A program made the translations under genes and the position numbers. Shown one piece after another: positions 25,246 to 33,951 of a DNA stretch of 64,000 nucleotides (the stretch's first letter is position 1; every line of letters starts with the position of its first letter). This stretch comes from Pseudomaricurvus sp033283175 (GTDB lineage: Bacteria; Pseudomonadota; Gammaproteobacteria; Pseudomonadales; Cellvibrionaceae), in assembly GCA_033283175.1 (NCBI GenBank), contig JAWMQM010000001.1, positions 806,001-870,000 on the forward strand, read 5' to 3'. The notes beneath the pieces are model-generated. The model did no database searches. It saw only the letters and a list, made by a program, of their open reading frames with translations, and was not told the origin of the DNA.

Positions 25246-26130
25246 TTATTCAACCGCATCCACCAATCCCCACTCCAACGCGGTTCTGGCATTGATACGA
25301 CGACCGCTGAGCACCAGCCACGCGGTCCGCTGGCGACCGATACGACGGGTGAGGCTGACGGTACCGCCGGCGCCGGGAATCAGGCCCAGCTGCAGCTCCG
25401 GCAGTTGAAAAAACGTTTTCGGATGAGCGATCACCCTGGAGGCAAACGCCGGCAACTCCATGCCCGAGCCCAGGCAGGCGCCGTGCACATAGCAAGTCAA
25501 CTTATCCGTCACCCGCGACAGCATACGCGCCGGGCTGTGCACGGAGCGCACCCAATGGGCGGTGGCCTGGTCGGGAAAACTGCCGAACTCCCGCAACTCG
25601 CCACCGACACTGAAGCAGGCCCCGGCCGCACGAATCTCCACCTGTTTGATGCTGTCATCGAGCTGCGCCAGCTCCAGCGCCTCCACCAGCGCGTCGCGCA
25701 TTTCAATGGTAATGGAGTTGCGCAACTGCGGCCGATTGAGGGTCAGCAACAGCCGCTCTTGCTCTCGCTCCATAACCACCGCCGGCCCCTCTTCTTGCGG
25801 CCAGGGATCGGCCACAAAATTTTCGCGCCAGCGATTGAACTCCGGACCTGACTGCAGCGTTGAGTAAGCCAGGGACTCCACATTCAGCCCCAACTCCGGC
25901 GACAAGGATTCGGTAGCGCGCAGTACCTGCACCAGGGTCATGGCGGTTTGCGGCGCGCCACTGATTCGCTCCACCAGTGCGGCAGCCTCCTGCTCTGTGG
26001 CCACCAGCACATCGGCGCTGTCACAATGACAAGGATCACCCTCGCCCCAGGCAATCACCGGGCAGGGCTGCCTCAGCAGCCAGTCGTGACCGGGGAGATC
26101 CTGTAACGGAAGGACAATAGCCGTCTGCAT
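25246..26130 (-). CDS. Enoyl-CoA hydratase/isomerase family protein, diverged
   Basis: About 294 residues, of which the C-terminal 200 form a crotonase-like fold: REQERLLLTLNRPQLRNSITIEMRDAL, RAAGACFSVGGELREFG (oxyanion segment) and CYVHGACLGSGMELPAFASRVIAHP. About 90 N-terminal residues precede the fold and match nothing I recognise. The start is either ATG 26130 or a GTG at 26136 that shares its G with the preceding TAG stop; both mean tight coupling to the amidohydrolase gene. Part of the CoA-transferase operon. Confidence 0.82.
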   Translation of the reverse strand: MQTAIVLPLQDLPGHDWLLRQPCPVIAWGEGDPCHCDSADVLVATEQEAAALVERISGAPQTAMTLVQVLRATESLSPELGLNVESLAYSTLQSGPEFNRWRENFVADPWPQEEGPAVVMEREQERLLLTLNRPQLRNSITIEMRDALVEALELAQLDDSIKQVEIRAAGACFSVGGELREFGSFPDQATAHWVRSVHSPARMLSRVTDKLTCYVHGACLGSGMELPAFASRVIAHPKTFFQLPELQLGLIPGAGGTVSLTRRIGRQRTAWLVLSGRRINARTALEWGLVDAVE

Positions 26131-26135
26131 AGTCA

Positions 26136-27578
26136 CTACTCACTCGGTCCGTTCTGTTGCGGGTTTGGGGCGCGATAAATAACCTGGCCGGCGCACAGTG
26201 TCAGCGCCACCGATACCGCCGCAGGATCCTTCAGCAATTCGCCTTTGCCAACGTTAAGCAAACACAAATCCGCCGCCTGCCCCACCGCTGGCAGGCGCAT
26301 GCCGGAGCCGGGCAAGGCGGGATTACCGCAGTAAGCCGCCACAGCCTGCTCCGCCGTCAGACACTCTTCTGCCCCCATCACCACGCCGTCGTGATTGCGA
26401 CGGCTGACCGCCGCGGCCATCGCCTGCCAGGGATTCACATCGCCGTAGGGCGCATCACTGCCGGCCGCAAAGGCCACCTGCTGGCGATAAAACGACTGCG
26501 CGCGATAGAGCAACGGCTGCTCGTCGGCTGCCACATCCTGCAGATACTGTACGCCGCGCTCAGCAATAAAATGGGGCTGGCTGACCACCGTCACACCCAG
26601 CTCCTGCATGCGCTTGATGGCGGCATCGTCGGCAATGGAGGCGTGCTCAATACGATCGCCTTCCAGCCCCCCCGCCTCCATCAACGCCGCCAGCGCAAAG
26701 TGCAGTTCCGCCAGGGTTACACAGTGAATCGCCACCGCCCGCAGGTGCCGGTGCGCGCGCTGCATTTGCGCCACCAGCTGCTCAAAGTCCGGCAGGTCAA
26801 TTTCACGCAGGTAAATTTTCAGGGGGCCGGGACGCACCTGCTCGTGCCCGCTGAGCACGCCGTGCAGGTCTTCACTACCCATCATCCATACTTTCTGCAA
26901 CAACTCACCACTGTCGCTCAGTTGCTGCAACAGCTTCAGCGTTTCGCGAGTGTTGTTAACGCCGGTATCGGTGACGCCCACCACACCATAACTTGCCAGC
27001 TCCGCCGACAGTGAACGCACATCCGGCAGCTGCCGCGGCAGACGTTCACCCAGCCAGCGATCCAGATTGTAGAAGCAACCGTTGAGGCGACCATTGGCAT
27101 CGCGGCCGGCGCCCTCGGGCAAGTCATCGGTATCGCTAATATTGCACAGTTCCAGCGCCCGGGAATTCAGCACCCACAACATGCCGCTGCGATGCTGGAT
27201 ACGCACGGGTACCGACGGGCATACGCTGTCGAGCCATTGTCGATCCAGCTGTTCGCACACGCTCTCGTGGTAACCCACACCGCGCAACCAGTGGCCGCCT
27301 GGATGAACAGCCGCCCGCAAAGCCTGCCCCAACTCCTGCTCACTGGAGACCGCCGGCGGACCACAAGTCACCGAGCTACGTGCCGCGGCAGTACCCAGCA
27401 GGTGCATATGGTGATCCCAGAGACCCGGCAGCAGCAGCTTGCCGGTCGCGTCGATCACCTCTTCCCCGGCCTCGGGTGACAGCGACGCCTGCAACGCCGC
27501 AATGCGACCCTGGCGCAGACGCACATCCACCACACGCTCATTCCACAGCTGTACCGCACGCAACAGCAGCGCCGTCAT
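26136..27578 (-). CDS. Amidohydrolase family protein
   Basis: 480 residues of the metal-dependent amidohydrolase superfamily, YtcJ-like. GKLLLPGLWDHHMHLLG near residue 55 carries the HxH metal ligands; further ligands appear in RAVAIHCVT and DRIEHASI, and the catalytic Asp in FAAGSDAPYG. It may hydrolyse an amide or a cyclic amide. Its ATG overlaps the stop of the CoA-transferase gene by 4 bp (ATGA) and its own stop touches the next gene, so translation is coupled. The company of CoA-transferase and crotonase suggests a catabolic sequence. Confidence 0.85.
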   Translation of the reverse strand: MTALLLRAVQLWNERVVDVRLRQGRIAALQASLSPEAGEEVIDATGKLLLPGLWDHHMHLLGTAAARSSVTCGPPAVSSEQELGQALRAAVHPGGHWLRGVGYHESVCEQLDRQWLDSVCPSVPVRIQHRSGMLWVLNSRALELCNISDTDDLPEGAGRDANGRLNGCFYNLDRWLGERLPRQLPDVRSLSAELASYGVVGVTDTGVNNTRETLKLLQQLSDSGELLQKVWMMGSEDLHGVLSGHEQVRPGPLKIYLREIDLPDFEQLVAQMQRAHRHLRAVAIHCVTLAELHFALAALMEAGGLEGDRIEHASIADDAAIKRMQELGVTVVSQPHFIAERGVQYLQDVAADEQPLLYRAQSFYRQQVAFAAGSDAPYGDVNPWQAMAAAVSRRNHDGVVMGAEECLTAEQAVAAYCGNPALPGSGMRLPAVGQAADLCLLNVGKGELLKDPAAVSVALTLCAGQVIYRAPNPQQNGPSE

Positions 27579-28852
27579 GCAAAAAACTCCTGCAGCACGG
27601 GTTCATTGTCCGCGCCCAGCGCCGCCGCTCCGTCCATTACCGGGCGGGCCTGCGGCGGGACCACGGCATAAGTGCCAGTAGCCTCGGCACTGCCGGCGGC
27701 AATGCCGAAGCTCACCACCTGCTGCAGTGACAGCTCCAGCAGCCGGCCGCCGCCGCGCTGCCAGTCGTGCCAACCCAGCAACGCTGCATGCAAGCCGGTT
27801 AAGGGGTCAGCGATGGCATCTCCGCAGAATACCGGGTCGCCGCGATCGCCGCCCAGCAGCCACGACAGCCCGGCAGCCACACCGGCGTCGTCGCCGTAAG
27901 CAATCCAGTCTCTTTGTGGTTCCGCACGGCCATAACCGGACAAGCTCAACCACACCAATCCCGGCTTCTGCTGCAACAGTTCCGCAGCCACTATGCCCAT
28001 CTGCTCCAGCGCCCGCGGACGGGACGCCTCGATAACAATGTCCGCTTGCAGTATCAAGGCACGCAACTGCGCTCTACCCGCTTCAGTGTGCAGCGGCAGT
28101 GAAAGAGACTCCTTGCCGCTGTTCATCAAATCAAAAAAGTCTGTCGGCCCCAGCCGGGCGCCATCGGGCCGCCGCTCACTCTCCACCTTGATCACCCGTG
28201 CACCAACCTGCACCAGCAACTGGCCACATAATGGGCCAGCCCAGAGCGAGCTCAGGTCAATCACCAGCGGCATCCGCTTCTGCGGCACGACAGGCTCGGC
28301 ATATCGTCTAGCCCCGAACCACTTCGTGCAGGTCTCCGGTGCTGCGACCGCAGCTACTGCCAGCCCAAGCAAACGACCGCGCTCCAGTAACAGCGACAAC
28401 GGCTTTTGTTGTAACAGGTCAGCGAGACTCTCGTCAGTGACCTCCTCCAGCCAGGCTGGCAGCAAGTCGCGGTCATCGTCACGGGCAAGGTTAAGTGCCA
28501 GTACGCCATCGGCACAGTCGTACAACTGACAGGCAGCTCCGGCAGACTGCCGTCCCTGACGACTGTAGCCGGCAATGGCCGCGCGCTCACCCAGCAGCTT
28601 GTGCGCTTCCAGCACAGCAGGGTTCAGGCGACCACCGCTGAGCGCACAGAGGGCCAGCCAGGCGCCCTGGGCGACCGCCGCGAGAGGCGCGATGCAGGGG
28701 CGCGGCGCTCCATCCGCGTGACCGGTCAGCCACATCGCCCCGGACTCTGCCCACAGCCTGTCAGCCGGGCGCCTGTCGCCGGCCACAGACACGCCATCGC
28801 ACTGCAGGGTCTGCAGCAGGTGAAGGGCATAGGCTTCGGGAGTAAGGCTCAT
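27575..28852 (-). CDS. CaiB/BaiF-family CoA-transferase
   Basis: 425 residues, class III CoA-transferase. LVIDLSSLWAGPLCGQLLVQVGARVIKVESERRPDGAR is the family core, followed by FFDLMNSGKESLSLPL and ADIVIEASRPRALEQMGI. It should move CoA between carboxylic acids, activating the operon's substrate. The order is unusual: about 185 residues precede the core, which normally starts near the N-terminus, so the protein may be circularly arranged or carry an N-terminal partial copy. First gene of the operon; no clear ribosome binding site before the ATG. Confidence 0.83.
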   Translation of the reverse strand: MSLTPEAYALHLLQTLQCDGVSVAGDRRPADRLWAESGAMWLTGHADGAPRPCIAPLAAVAQGAWLALCALSGGRLNPAVLEAHKLLGERAAIAGYSRQGRQSAGAACQLYDCADGVLALNLARDDDRDLLPAWLEEVTDESLADLLQQKPLSLLLERGRLLGLAVAAVAAPETCTKWFGARRYAEPVVPQKRMPLVIDLSSLWAGPLCGQLLVQVGARVIKVESERRPDGARLGPTDFFDLMNSGKESLSLPLHTEAGRAQLRALILQADIVIEASRPRALEQMGIVAAELLQQKPGLVWLSLSGYGRAEPQRDWIAYGDDAGVAAGLSWLLGGDRGDPVFCGDAIADPLTGLHAALLGWHDWQRGGGRLLELSLQQVVSFGIAAGSAEATGTYAVVPPQARPVMDGAAALGADNEPVLQEFFA

Positions 28853-28914
28853 AACTGATTTCGGGATTCAGGATTCATGCATGACAGGATAAGCGCAGAG
28901 GCGCCGGCCATAAA

Positions 28915-28944
28915 CAACAACGGCACCCGCAGGTGCCGTTGTTG
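28915..28944 (-). terminator. 13-bp perfect hairpin, terminator-like
   Basis: CAACAACGGCACC and its complement with a CGCA loop, between the SDR gene and the CoA-transferase gene. On the minus strand it is followed by the end of a GTTGTTGTTT tract. It probably ends the E1/lipoyl/SDR transcript, though it lies about 150 bp past the SDR stop. Confidence 0.6.
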
Positions 28945-29095
28945 ATGATGATAACCCCTGCCCCGTCATTGCGAGGCACGTTTTTTAGCACCGAAGCCGT
29001 TCATGCCTGACACACTGCAACCTGGCTCGCAGAAAACATGGGTCGCCACGCTACGCTCGCGACGACGGTATTGGGCTTATCTGTAATCCGCGCGA

Positions 29096-29776
29096 TTAGA
29101 CGCGACCGGTTACCGGAATCAGTGCACCGGTTACCGCTTCGGCGCGATCACTGGCCAGGAACAGGATCACTTCCGCCAGCTTCGCAGGTGCAACCCAGGC
29201 AGAGAAGTCTGCGTCGGGCATGGCATCACGGTTGGGCTGGGTGTCGATAATGCTGGGCATAACCGCATTCACGGTGATATTGCGCTCCTTCAGCTCGACC
29301 GCCAGGGACTCGGTAAAGCGGGAAACACCGGCCTTGGAGGCGGAGTAAGCCGCGTTGCCGAACTCGCCCTTGAGGGAGCCAATGGCACTGATGCTGACAA
29401 TGCGGCCGCCGCTTTCAGGAAAGTGAGCCAGGGTGCCCTTGCTGGCATTCACGGCGGTGCGTACGTTCATCTGGTACATGCGATCAAAACTGTCGATGGA
29501 GCCATCAGTGATGGTCTCCCACACGAAACCACCGGCGATGTTTACCAGAGCATCAATGCGCCCGTGTTTGGCAGCGATACCGGCCATGGCGGCGGCGGTG
29601 GCTTCGGCATCACCCAGGTCCGCAGTCACTACGGACTCCACACCGGCTGCGGGCTGGCCATCCACCACGTCCACGGCGACCACGGTGGCGCCACGCTTGG
29701 CCGCTTCCTCGGTTACAGCACGGCCCAGGGATCCCAGGCCACCGGTTACAACTACTACTTTATCCTTCAGTTCCAT
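29096..29776 (-). CDS. Short-chain dehydrogenase/reductase
   Basis: 226 residues, classical SDR. NAD(P)-binding TGGLGSLG at 11-18, NNAG-equivalent NIAGG near 79-83, and the catalytic Ser (about 130), Tyr144 and Lys148 in AAYSASKAG. AAAGGTGATGAA precedes the ATG. It is 99 bp downstream of a lipoyl-domain gene in the 2-oxoacid dehydrogenase cluster and probably oxidises or reduces a related hydroxy/oxo compound. Substrate unknown. Confidence 0.92.
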   Translation of the reverse strand: MELKDKVVVVTGGLGSLGRAVTEEAAKRGATVVAVDVVDGQPAAGVESVVTADLGDAEATAAAMAGIAAKHGRIDALVNIAGGFVWETITDGSIDSFDRMYQMNVRTAVNASKGTLAHFPESGGRIVSISAIGSLKGEFGNAAYSASKAGVSRFTESLAVELKERNITVNAVMPSIIDTQPNRDAMPDADFSAWVAPAKLAEVILFLASDRAEAVTGALIPVTGRV

Positions 29777-29875
29777 TTCATCACCTTTGTCTGTCTGGCT
29801 GAACGGCGGTCTGGCCGCCCATTCATCTATCAGGTTAATTCGTTGCCCGCCCGAAGCCTCGGGGGCTCTGGCGGG

Positions 29876-30106
29876 TTACACGATCTCGCAGATCAGCGTA
29901 CCCACCTCGTAGACCTTACCCGGCCTGGCGAGAATCCTCAGCGTGCCGCTTGCCGGCGCTTCCATCTCCTGTACCGTCTTGTCCAGCTCCAGCATATACA
30001 GGGGCTGACCCCGCTCCACTGTAGCACCATCGGCAACCAGAAACTCCGCCAGTCTGACCTCCCGGGTGGAGAAACCCACCGGTGGCAGGCGTACCTCAAT
30101 ACTCAT
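29876..30106 (-). CDS. Free-standing lipoyl-domain protein (copy 2)
   Basis: 76 residues, the length of one lipoyl/biotinyl domain. The carrier lysine is K43 in LELDKTVQEMEAP, and the symmetric half-sites around PASGTLRI and the terminal VGTLICEIV match the fold. It would shuttle an acyl group or electrons for the neighbouring E1 enzyme. GGAGAGCAGAG precedes the ATG. It is about half identical to the copy at 30217, so the two are paralogues. A hairpin separates them. Confidence 0.85.
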   Translation of the reverse strand: MSIEVRLPPVGFSTREVRLAEFLVADGATVERGQPLYMLELDKTVQEMEAPASGTLRILARPGKVYEVGTLICEIV

Positions 30107-30162
30107 CTCTCTGCTCTCCGATACCTGCGAAAGCGTCCCCCGGAGTTTTGCGGGGGCAGATA

Positions 30163-30192
30163 AACAACTGGCCCCATCAGGGGCCAGTTGTT
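30163..30192 (-). terminator. 13-bp hairpin between the two lipoyl genes
   Basis: AACAACTGGCCCC and its complement with a 4-nt loop, ending in GTTGTTTATC on the minus strand. It lies 25 bp past the stop of the first lipoyl gene and 57 bp before the next gene, so E1 plus lipoyl copy 1 may be expressed more than lipoyl copy 2 and the SDR. Confidence 0.6.
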
Positions 30193-30216
30193 CGGTTCAC
30201 TAAGACAAGGGAAACC

Positions 30217-30447
30217 TTAAACGATTTCGCCGATCTCGGTACCTACCGGGTAGGTTTCACCCGCAGGCTGCTTCTGTACCAGCTTGCCAGCGGCAGGAGC
30301 TTCGATTTCCTGAACGGACTTGTCGGTTTCCAGAGAGTAGATTGGCTGACCTTCTTCTACAGTCGCGCCGTCTTCTACCAGCCACTCAGCCAGGGTGCCT
30401 TCGGTGGAAGACATCTGCAGCTTTGGAATTGTTAATGAAGTAGACAT
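30217..30447 (-). CDS. Free-standing lipoyl-domain protein (copy 1)
   Basis: 76 residues, a single lipoyl domain with K43 in LETDKSVQEIEAP as the modification site, matching the E2p/E2o pattern (TDK) better than biotin carriers (MKM). It has no subunit-binding or catalytic E2 domain. It follows the E1 gene by 15 bp with a strong AAGGGG site, so it is made together with it and is the best candidate for the E1 acyl acceptor. Confidence 0.88.
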   Translation of the reverse strand: MSTSLTIPKLQMSSTEGTLAEWLVEDGATVEEGQPIYSLETDKSVQEIEAPAAGKLVQKQPAGETYPVGTEIGEIV

Positions 30448-30462
30448 GGAAATCCCCTTAAT

Positions 30463-32484
30463 TTACTTAAACATCTCGCGAACACGGGCAACGATGCTGT
30501 TCACATTCGGCACCTGCGCGGTTTCAATGGTTTTGGAGTACGCAATCGGCGCATAGGCCGCACCGAATCTGGAGGCAGGGCCCTTCAGCTTGGTGAACAA
30601 CTCTTCGTTGATGGTAGATGCGATCTCGGAGCCCAGGCCACAGAATTCTACAGCAGCGTGTACTACCAGCGCACGACCGGTTTTCTCGACGGAGGAGAGA
30701 ATACGATCATAATCCAGCGGCAGCAAGGTACGCAGGTCGAGAACCTCGGCGTTGATGCCCTCTTTGGCCAGCTCTTCTGCTGCCAGCAGACACTGCATTA
30801 CCTGCCAGCCGTAGGTCACCAGGGTAATGTCGGTACCTTCACGCTTGACCTTGGCCACACCCAGCGGGATGCGGTAGTCGCCCACAGGTACTTCTTCCTT
30901 CAGGGCGTAAGTCAGCATCATGGACTCGAACTGGATACAGGGATCCTCGTCCGCGATACAGCTCATCAGCAGACCCTTGGCCTCGGTAGGAGTACTTGGG
31001 TAAACGATCTTCAGGCCTGGTTGATGCAACAGCATCGCTTCAGTGGACTGGGAGTGCTGGGCACCGAAGCCACCGATACCGCCGCCGCAGATCATACGCA
31101 CGGTCATGGGCACAGTAGTAGTCGCACCGGACATGTAACGCTGCTTGGCGGCGTGGTTGGTAATCTGGTCCATACAAACGCCAACGAAGTCGGCGAACAT
31201 GATCTCGGCAACCGGCTTCATACCCACCAGGGCAGAACCGGTGGCACAACCGATAATGGCTTGCTCAGCAATCGGGGTAGGACGGATACGCTCGCCCCAC
31301 TTGCTCTGCATGCCCTTAAAGCACTTGAACACACCACCGGGATCGTCACCGATGTCCTCACCCAGGCAGTAGACGTTTTCGTCCGCCTGCATGGAGAGAT
31401 CCAGCGCGTCCTGAACCGCTTCGAACATCGCCATGGTCTTGGTTTCGCCGGTCCACTCAGGCTCGGCTTCACGCTTGATGCGCTGGCCACGACGCGGCAC
31501 CACGTCAGGATCGCCGTACACGTCCAGCAGCATTTCATCTTCGCCGGTGACCGGGCTGTTCAGGGCCCACTCAACGGCCTCAGCCACTTCGGCCTTGGCG
31601 GAGTTGTCGATATCGGCCAGCTCTTCCTCGGTGCAGATGCCCGCATCCAGCAGCGCCTGACGGGTGGCAGGTACTGGCCAGTCGGACTTGGCCGCTTTCA
31701 GGTCATCACCTTTCAGCAGGTGACTCCAGCCCACACCGGCGTGAGGACCCAGACGATTGGTCATGGCCTCAACAAATACAGGACCTTTGCCTTCACGCAC
31801 GCTGGCGATGATCTCTTTCATGCCGTTGTGGAACGCCACCGGATCGTTACCGTTCAGGCGCACGCCGCGGAAGCCCAGAGCTTCGGCACGGGAGGTGAAG
31901 TTCTCGCCCTTGGTGTAATCAGGAATCGCCGTGTACTCACCGATCAGGTTGTTCTGGCACATGAAGATCACTGGCAGCTCCCACACACCAGCCATGTTCA
32001 TGGCTTCGTGCACTGCACCGATACTGGTAGCACCGTCACCGAAGTTAACGATGGTCACCTTGTCGGTGCCGCGCAGCTTTTCAGCCAGCGCCAGACCGTT
32101 GGCGATCGGCGCACCAGCGCCCACAATCGCGGTGGTCAGCATGGAGCCTGAAGAGGGATCGGAGATGTGCGGAGAACCACCCTTACCCTTGTTCACACCA
32201 CCTTCACGACCCAGAGCTTCAGCGAACAGGCCTTTCAGGGGTACACCCTTGGCCACCTGGTCGTGAATACCACGGTAGATGGTCACCATGTGGTCTTCGC
32301 TGGTGATCAGAGGAGCGATGGAAGCTGGGATGCCTTCCTGACCGGTCATTGGCCAGTAAGTGAACATAAACTTACCACTGGACAGGCCCGCCTGGATGGC
32401 TTTATCCACCTCGTGGATACGGGACATCTGGCGGTAAATCTCCTTCAACGTACCGGGATCTATCGACTTGACATCAATTGTCAT
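30463..32484 (-). CDS. 2-oxoacid dehydrogenase E1, alpha-beta fusion
   Basis: 673 residues joining both subunits of the thiamine-diphosphate E1. The alpha part (1 to about 340) holds the ThDP/Mg motif from GDG at 149-151 to NN at 178-179, plus GREGGVNKGKGGSPH and YRGIHDQVA. The beta part (about 350-673) has NVYCLGEDIGDDPGG, TPIAEQAIIGCATG and VLDLRTLLPLD. Such E1 enzymes decarboxylate pyruvate, branched-chain 2-oxoacids or acetoin and acylate a lipoyl group. No E2 acyltransferase or E3 is in the window; the only lipoyl carriers are two tiny proteins downstream. AGGAGATGAATA precedes the ATG. Confidence 0.9.
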   Translation of the reverse strand: MTIDVKSIDPGTLKEIYRQMSRIHEVDKAIQAGLSSGKFMFTYWPMTGQEGIPASIAPLITSEDHMVTIYRGIHDQVAKGVPLKGLFAEALGREGGVNKGKGGSPHISDPSSGSMLTTAIVGAGAPIANGLALAEKLRGTDKVTIVNFGDGATSIGAVHEAMNMAGVWELPVIFMCQNNLIGEYTAIPDYTKGENFTSRAEALGFRGVRLNGNDPVAFHNGMKEIIASVREGKGPVFVEAMTNRLGPHAGVGWSHLLKGDDLKAAKSDWPVPATRQALLDAGICTEEELADIDNSAKAEVAEAVEWALNSPVTGEDEMLLDVYGDPDVVPRRGQRIKREAEPEWTGETKTMAMFEAVQDALDLSMQADENVYCLGEDIGDDPGGVFKCFKGMQSKWGERIRPTPIAEQAIIGCATGSALVGMKPVAEIMFADFVGVCMDQITNHAAKQRYMSGATTTVPMTVRMICGGGIGGFGAQHSQSTEAMLLHQPGLKIVYPSTPTEAKGLLMSCIADEDPCIQFESMMLTYALKEEVPVGDYRIPLGVAKVKREGTDITLVTYGWQVMQCLLAAEELAKEGINAEVLDLRTLLPLDYDRILSSVEKTGRALVVHAAVEFCGLGSEIASTINEELFTKLKGPASRFGAAYAPIAYSKTIETAQVPNVNSIVARVREMFK

Positions 32485-33031
32485 TATTCATCTCCTCTCA
32501 ATTCAAACTCTACACAACTGTATGGGTTGCGAATGGCCACAATCTTTTATTTAAACGGGTAATACGGGGAGTAATTCAGACCCCGGAATGCCAGCAGTTC
32601 CAGCTGACGCGAGACCCGATTTCAGCAGACTTAAAACCGCCGTAGACTACTATGCCACCCCCTTTTTAGTCAACATCACTGTTGAATATAGAGACCGGCT
32701 GCGGCCCCGGAAAAACCGCGCTGCGCCGGCCTTCCACTCAGCTTAGCAGGCCGGGGGAAACTGCTGTTGCTGCCGGCCCACTGTCACGGAACCATAACAA
32801 CCAGTGACACACGGATCCTGGTGCGCCCTCGTCCTCAAACTGCCGGATGGGACTCAAATGAATCAGCCACTCACCTGCCACAATGTAATCATCTGATAAC
32901 AGTGTGATCAGCGGGTTACAATATCGTGCTAACACCCCGAAAGCAAGGGCTTCCGGGGCGGGAATACCGATCGCAGACCAGATAGCGGCCAACCCCGCGT
33001 GCCCCCCATTTGCGCAACCGCCGCTCCAAAC
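32485..33031. other. Gene-free region upstream of the E1 operon
   Basis: About 550 bp between the divergently placed promoter of the E1 operon and the terminator of the hydrolase gene. I see no supported gene. It contains the dyad TCAACATCACTGTTGA (32670-32685), overlapping a TTGACT -35-like hexamer on the minus strand. Confidence 0.5.
32670..32685 (-). promoter_or_regulatory. Possible operator of the E1 operon
   Basis: TCAACA and TGTTGA arms around TCAC form a 16-bp dyad about 185 bp upstream of the E1 start. The minus-strand TTGACT overlaps it and could be a -35 element, though no good -10 follows. Regulatory role is inference. Confidence 0.3.
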
Positions 33032-33058
33032 AAAAAGGGCGGCCCGAAGGCCGCCCTT
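33032..33058 (-). terminator. Rho-independent terminator of the hydrolase gene
   Basis: AAGGGCGGCC stem, CGAA-type loop, followed on the minus strand by CTTTTTG, 20 bp past the stop codon at 33079. Confidence 0.85.
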
Positions 33059-33078
33059 AACCGCGCAGGAAAACAGGG

Positions 33079-33816
33079 TCAACGACCATCCACCTCCGCA
33101 GCGATCTTACAGAGGGCATCAGCGACAAAGTCCGGCTCGGTGATCATCAGGTCGTGTCCGGTATCTATCTCCCAGAAGCGTCCCTGACAGAGGGACTTCA
33201 GCGCTTCCCGGTACTCATCCAGCAGGTTCGCCGTGCAGGCAATAAACGACTGCGGCAGCTGGCGCATGGCCGCTTCATTGCCCAACTCCAGCTTCTGGGT
33301 AAAGCAGGCCCAGGGGTGTGGTGTCAGCTTCGGCTTCATCCAGGCGATCTGCTGCGGATCGGTGACGCCATAATAGTTGTCCGGGGTCATGGGGTAGGAA
33401 CCGGGGAACAGCACCAGCTCCACACCATTCACCACCTGCATGTCCTGATGTGCTGCCGCCATCATGTCGGCGGCCACATCCGCCAGCGACTGGCCGTGCA
33501 TCGGGTAGGCCGCATCCAGGTAGACGATATTACCGATGCGATCGGTAGCGCGATCCGCCACCCCGGTAATCACCATGCCTCCGTAGCTGTGCCCAACCAG
33601 GATCACATCCCGCAGATCTTCATACTCCAGCAGCTGCACCACATCGGTGATATGGGTGTCGAGGTTGATCGATCCATTGAGCAGGTGCGAGCGATCCGCC
33701 AGCCCGGTAAGGGAGGGCGCGTGCACCTCATGCCCCTCCGCCCGCAGGCGCTGCGCCACCGGCTGGTAACACCAGCCACCGTGTCCACCACCGTGAATCA
33801 GCACGAACGTTGCCAT
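33079..33816 (-). CDS. Alpha/beta hydrolase (esterase / hydroxynitrile lyase type)
   Basis: 245 residues. Starts MATFVLIHGGGHGGWCYQPVAQRLRAEGH, with the nucleophile Ser in VGHSYGGMVI and the catalytic His in DTGHDLMITEP near the C-terminus. The compact form without a signal peptide resembles plant-type methyl esterases and hydroxynitrile lyases. ATG 33816 follows AGGAGT; an upstream frame to 33885 is not needed. It is divergent from a TetR gene, with an inverted repeat between, so it is probably repressed by that regulator. Confidence 0.88.
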   Translation of the reverse strand: MATFVLIHGGGHGGWCYQPVAQRLRAEGHEVHAPSLTGLADRSHLLNGSINLDTHITDVVQLLEYEDLRDVILVGHSYGGMVITGVADRATDRIGNIVYLDAAYPMHGQSLADVAADMMAAAHQDMQVVNGVELVLFPGSYPMTPDNYYGVTDPQQIAWMKPKLTPHPWACFTQKLELGNEAAMRQLPQSFIACTANLLDEYREALKSLCQGRFWEIDTGHDLMITEPDFVADALCKIAAEVDGR

Positions 33817-33855
33817 TGCGATACTCCTTTTATGATTATATTGATAGACCAGACT

Positions 33856-33877
33856 TAAGTTACCAATTGATAACTTA
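33856..33877. promoter_or_regulatory. Probable TetR operator
   Basis: TAAGTTA and TAACTTA with an 8-bp centre containing CAATTG form a 22-bp dyad midway between the divergent hydrolase and TetR genes. Size and position fit a TetR-family site. Confidence 0.55.
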
Positions 33878-33951
33878 TGCCGCAATTGCCGTCAGCGCAA
33901 GAGTTCGTTTACCCTGCCCGGGCAATTTTTCACAGTTGAACCCGAGCCCCG

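Noticed and set aside
28945..29060. GTCATTGCGAGG...GTCGCCACGCTACGCTCGCGACGAC segment as an insertion-sequence end
   Set aside because: It resembles a decayed small intergenic repeat; no transposase and no matching second end are present.
30658..32151. 497-codon plus-strand open frame
   Set aside because: Antisense to the E1 fusion gene, whose catalytic motifs are unambiguous.
32738..33082. 114-codon minus-strand open frame
   Set aside because: Spans the terminator of the hydrolase gene, has no ribosome binding site and no recognisable protein features.
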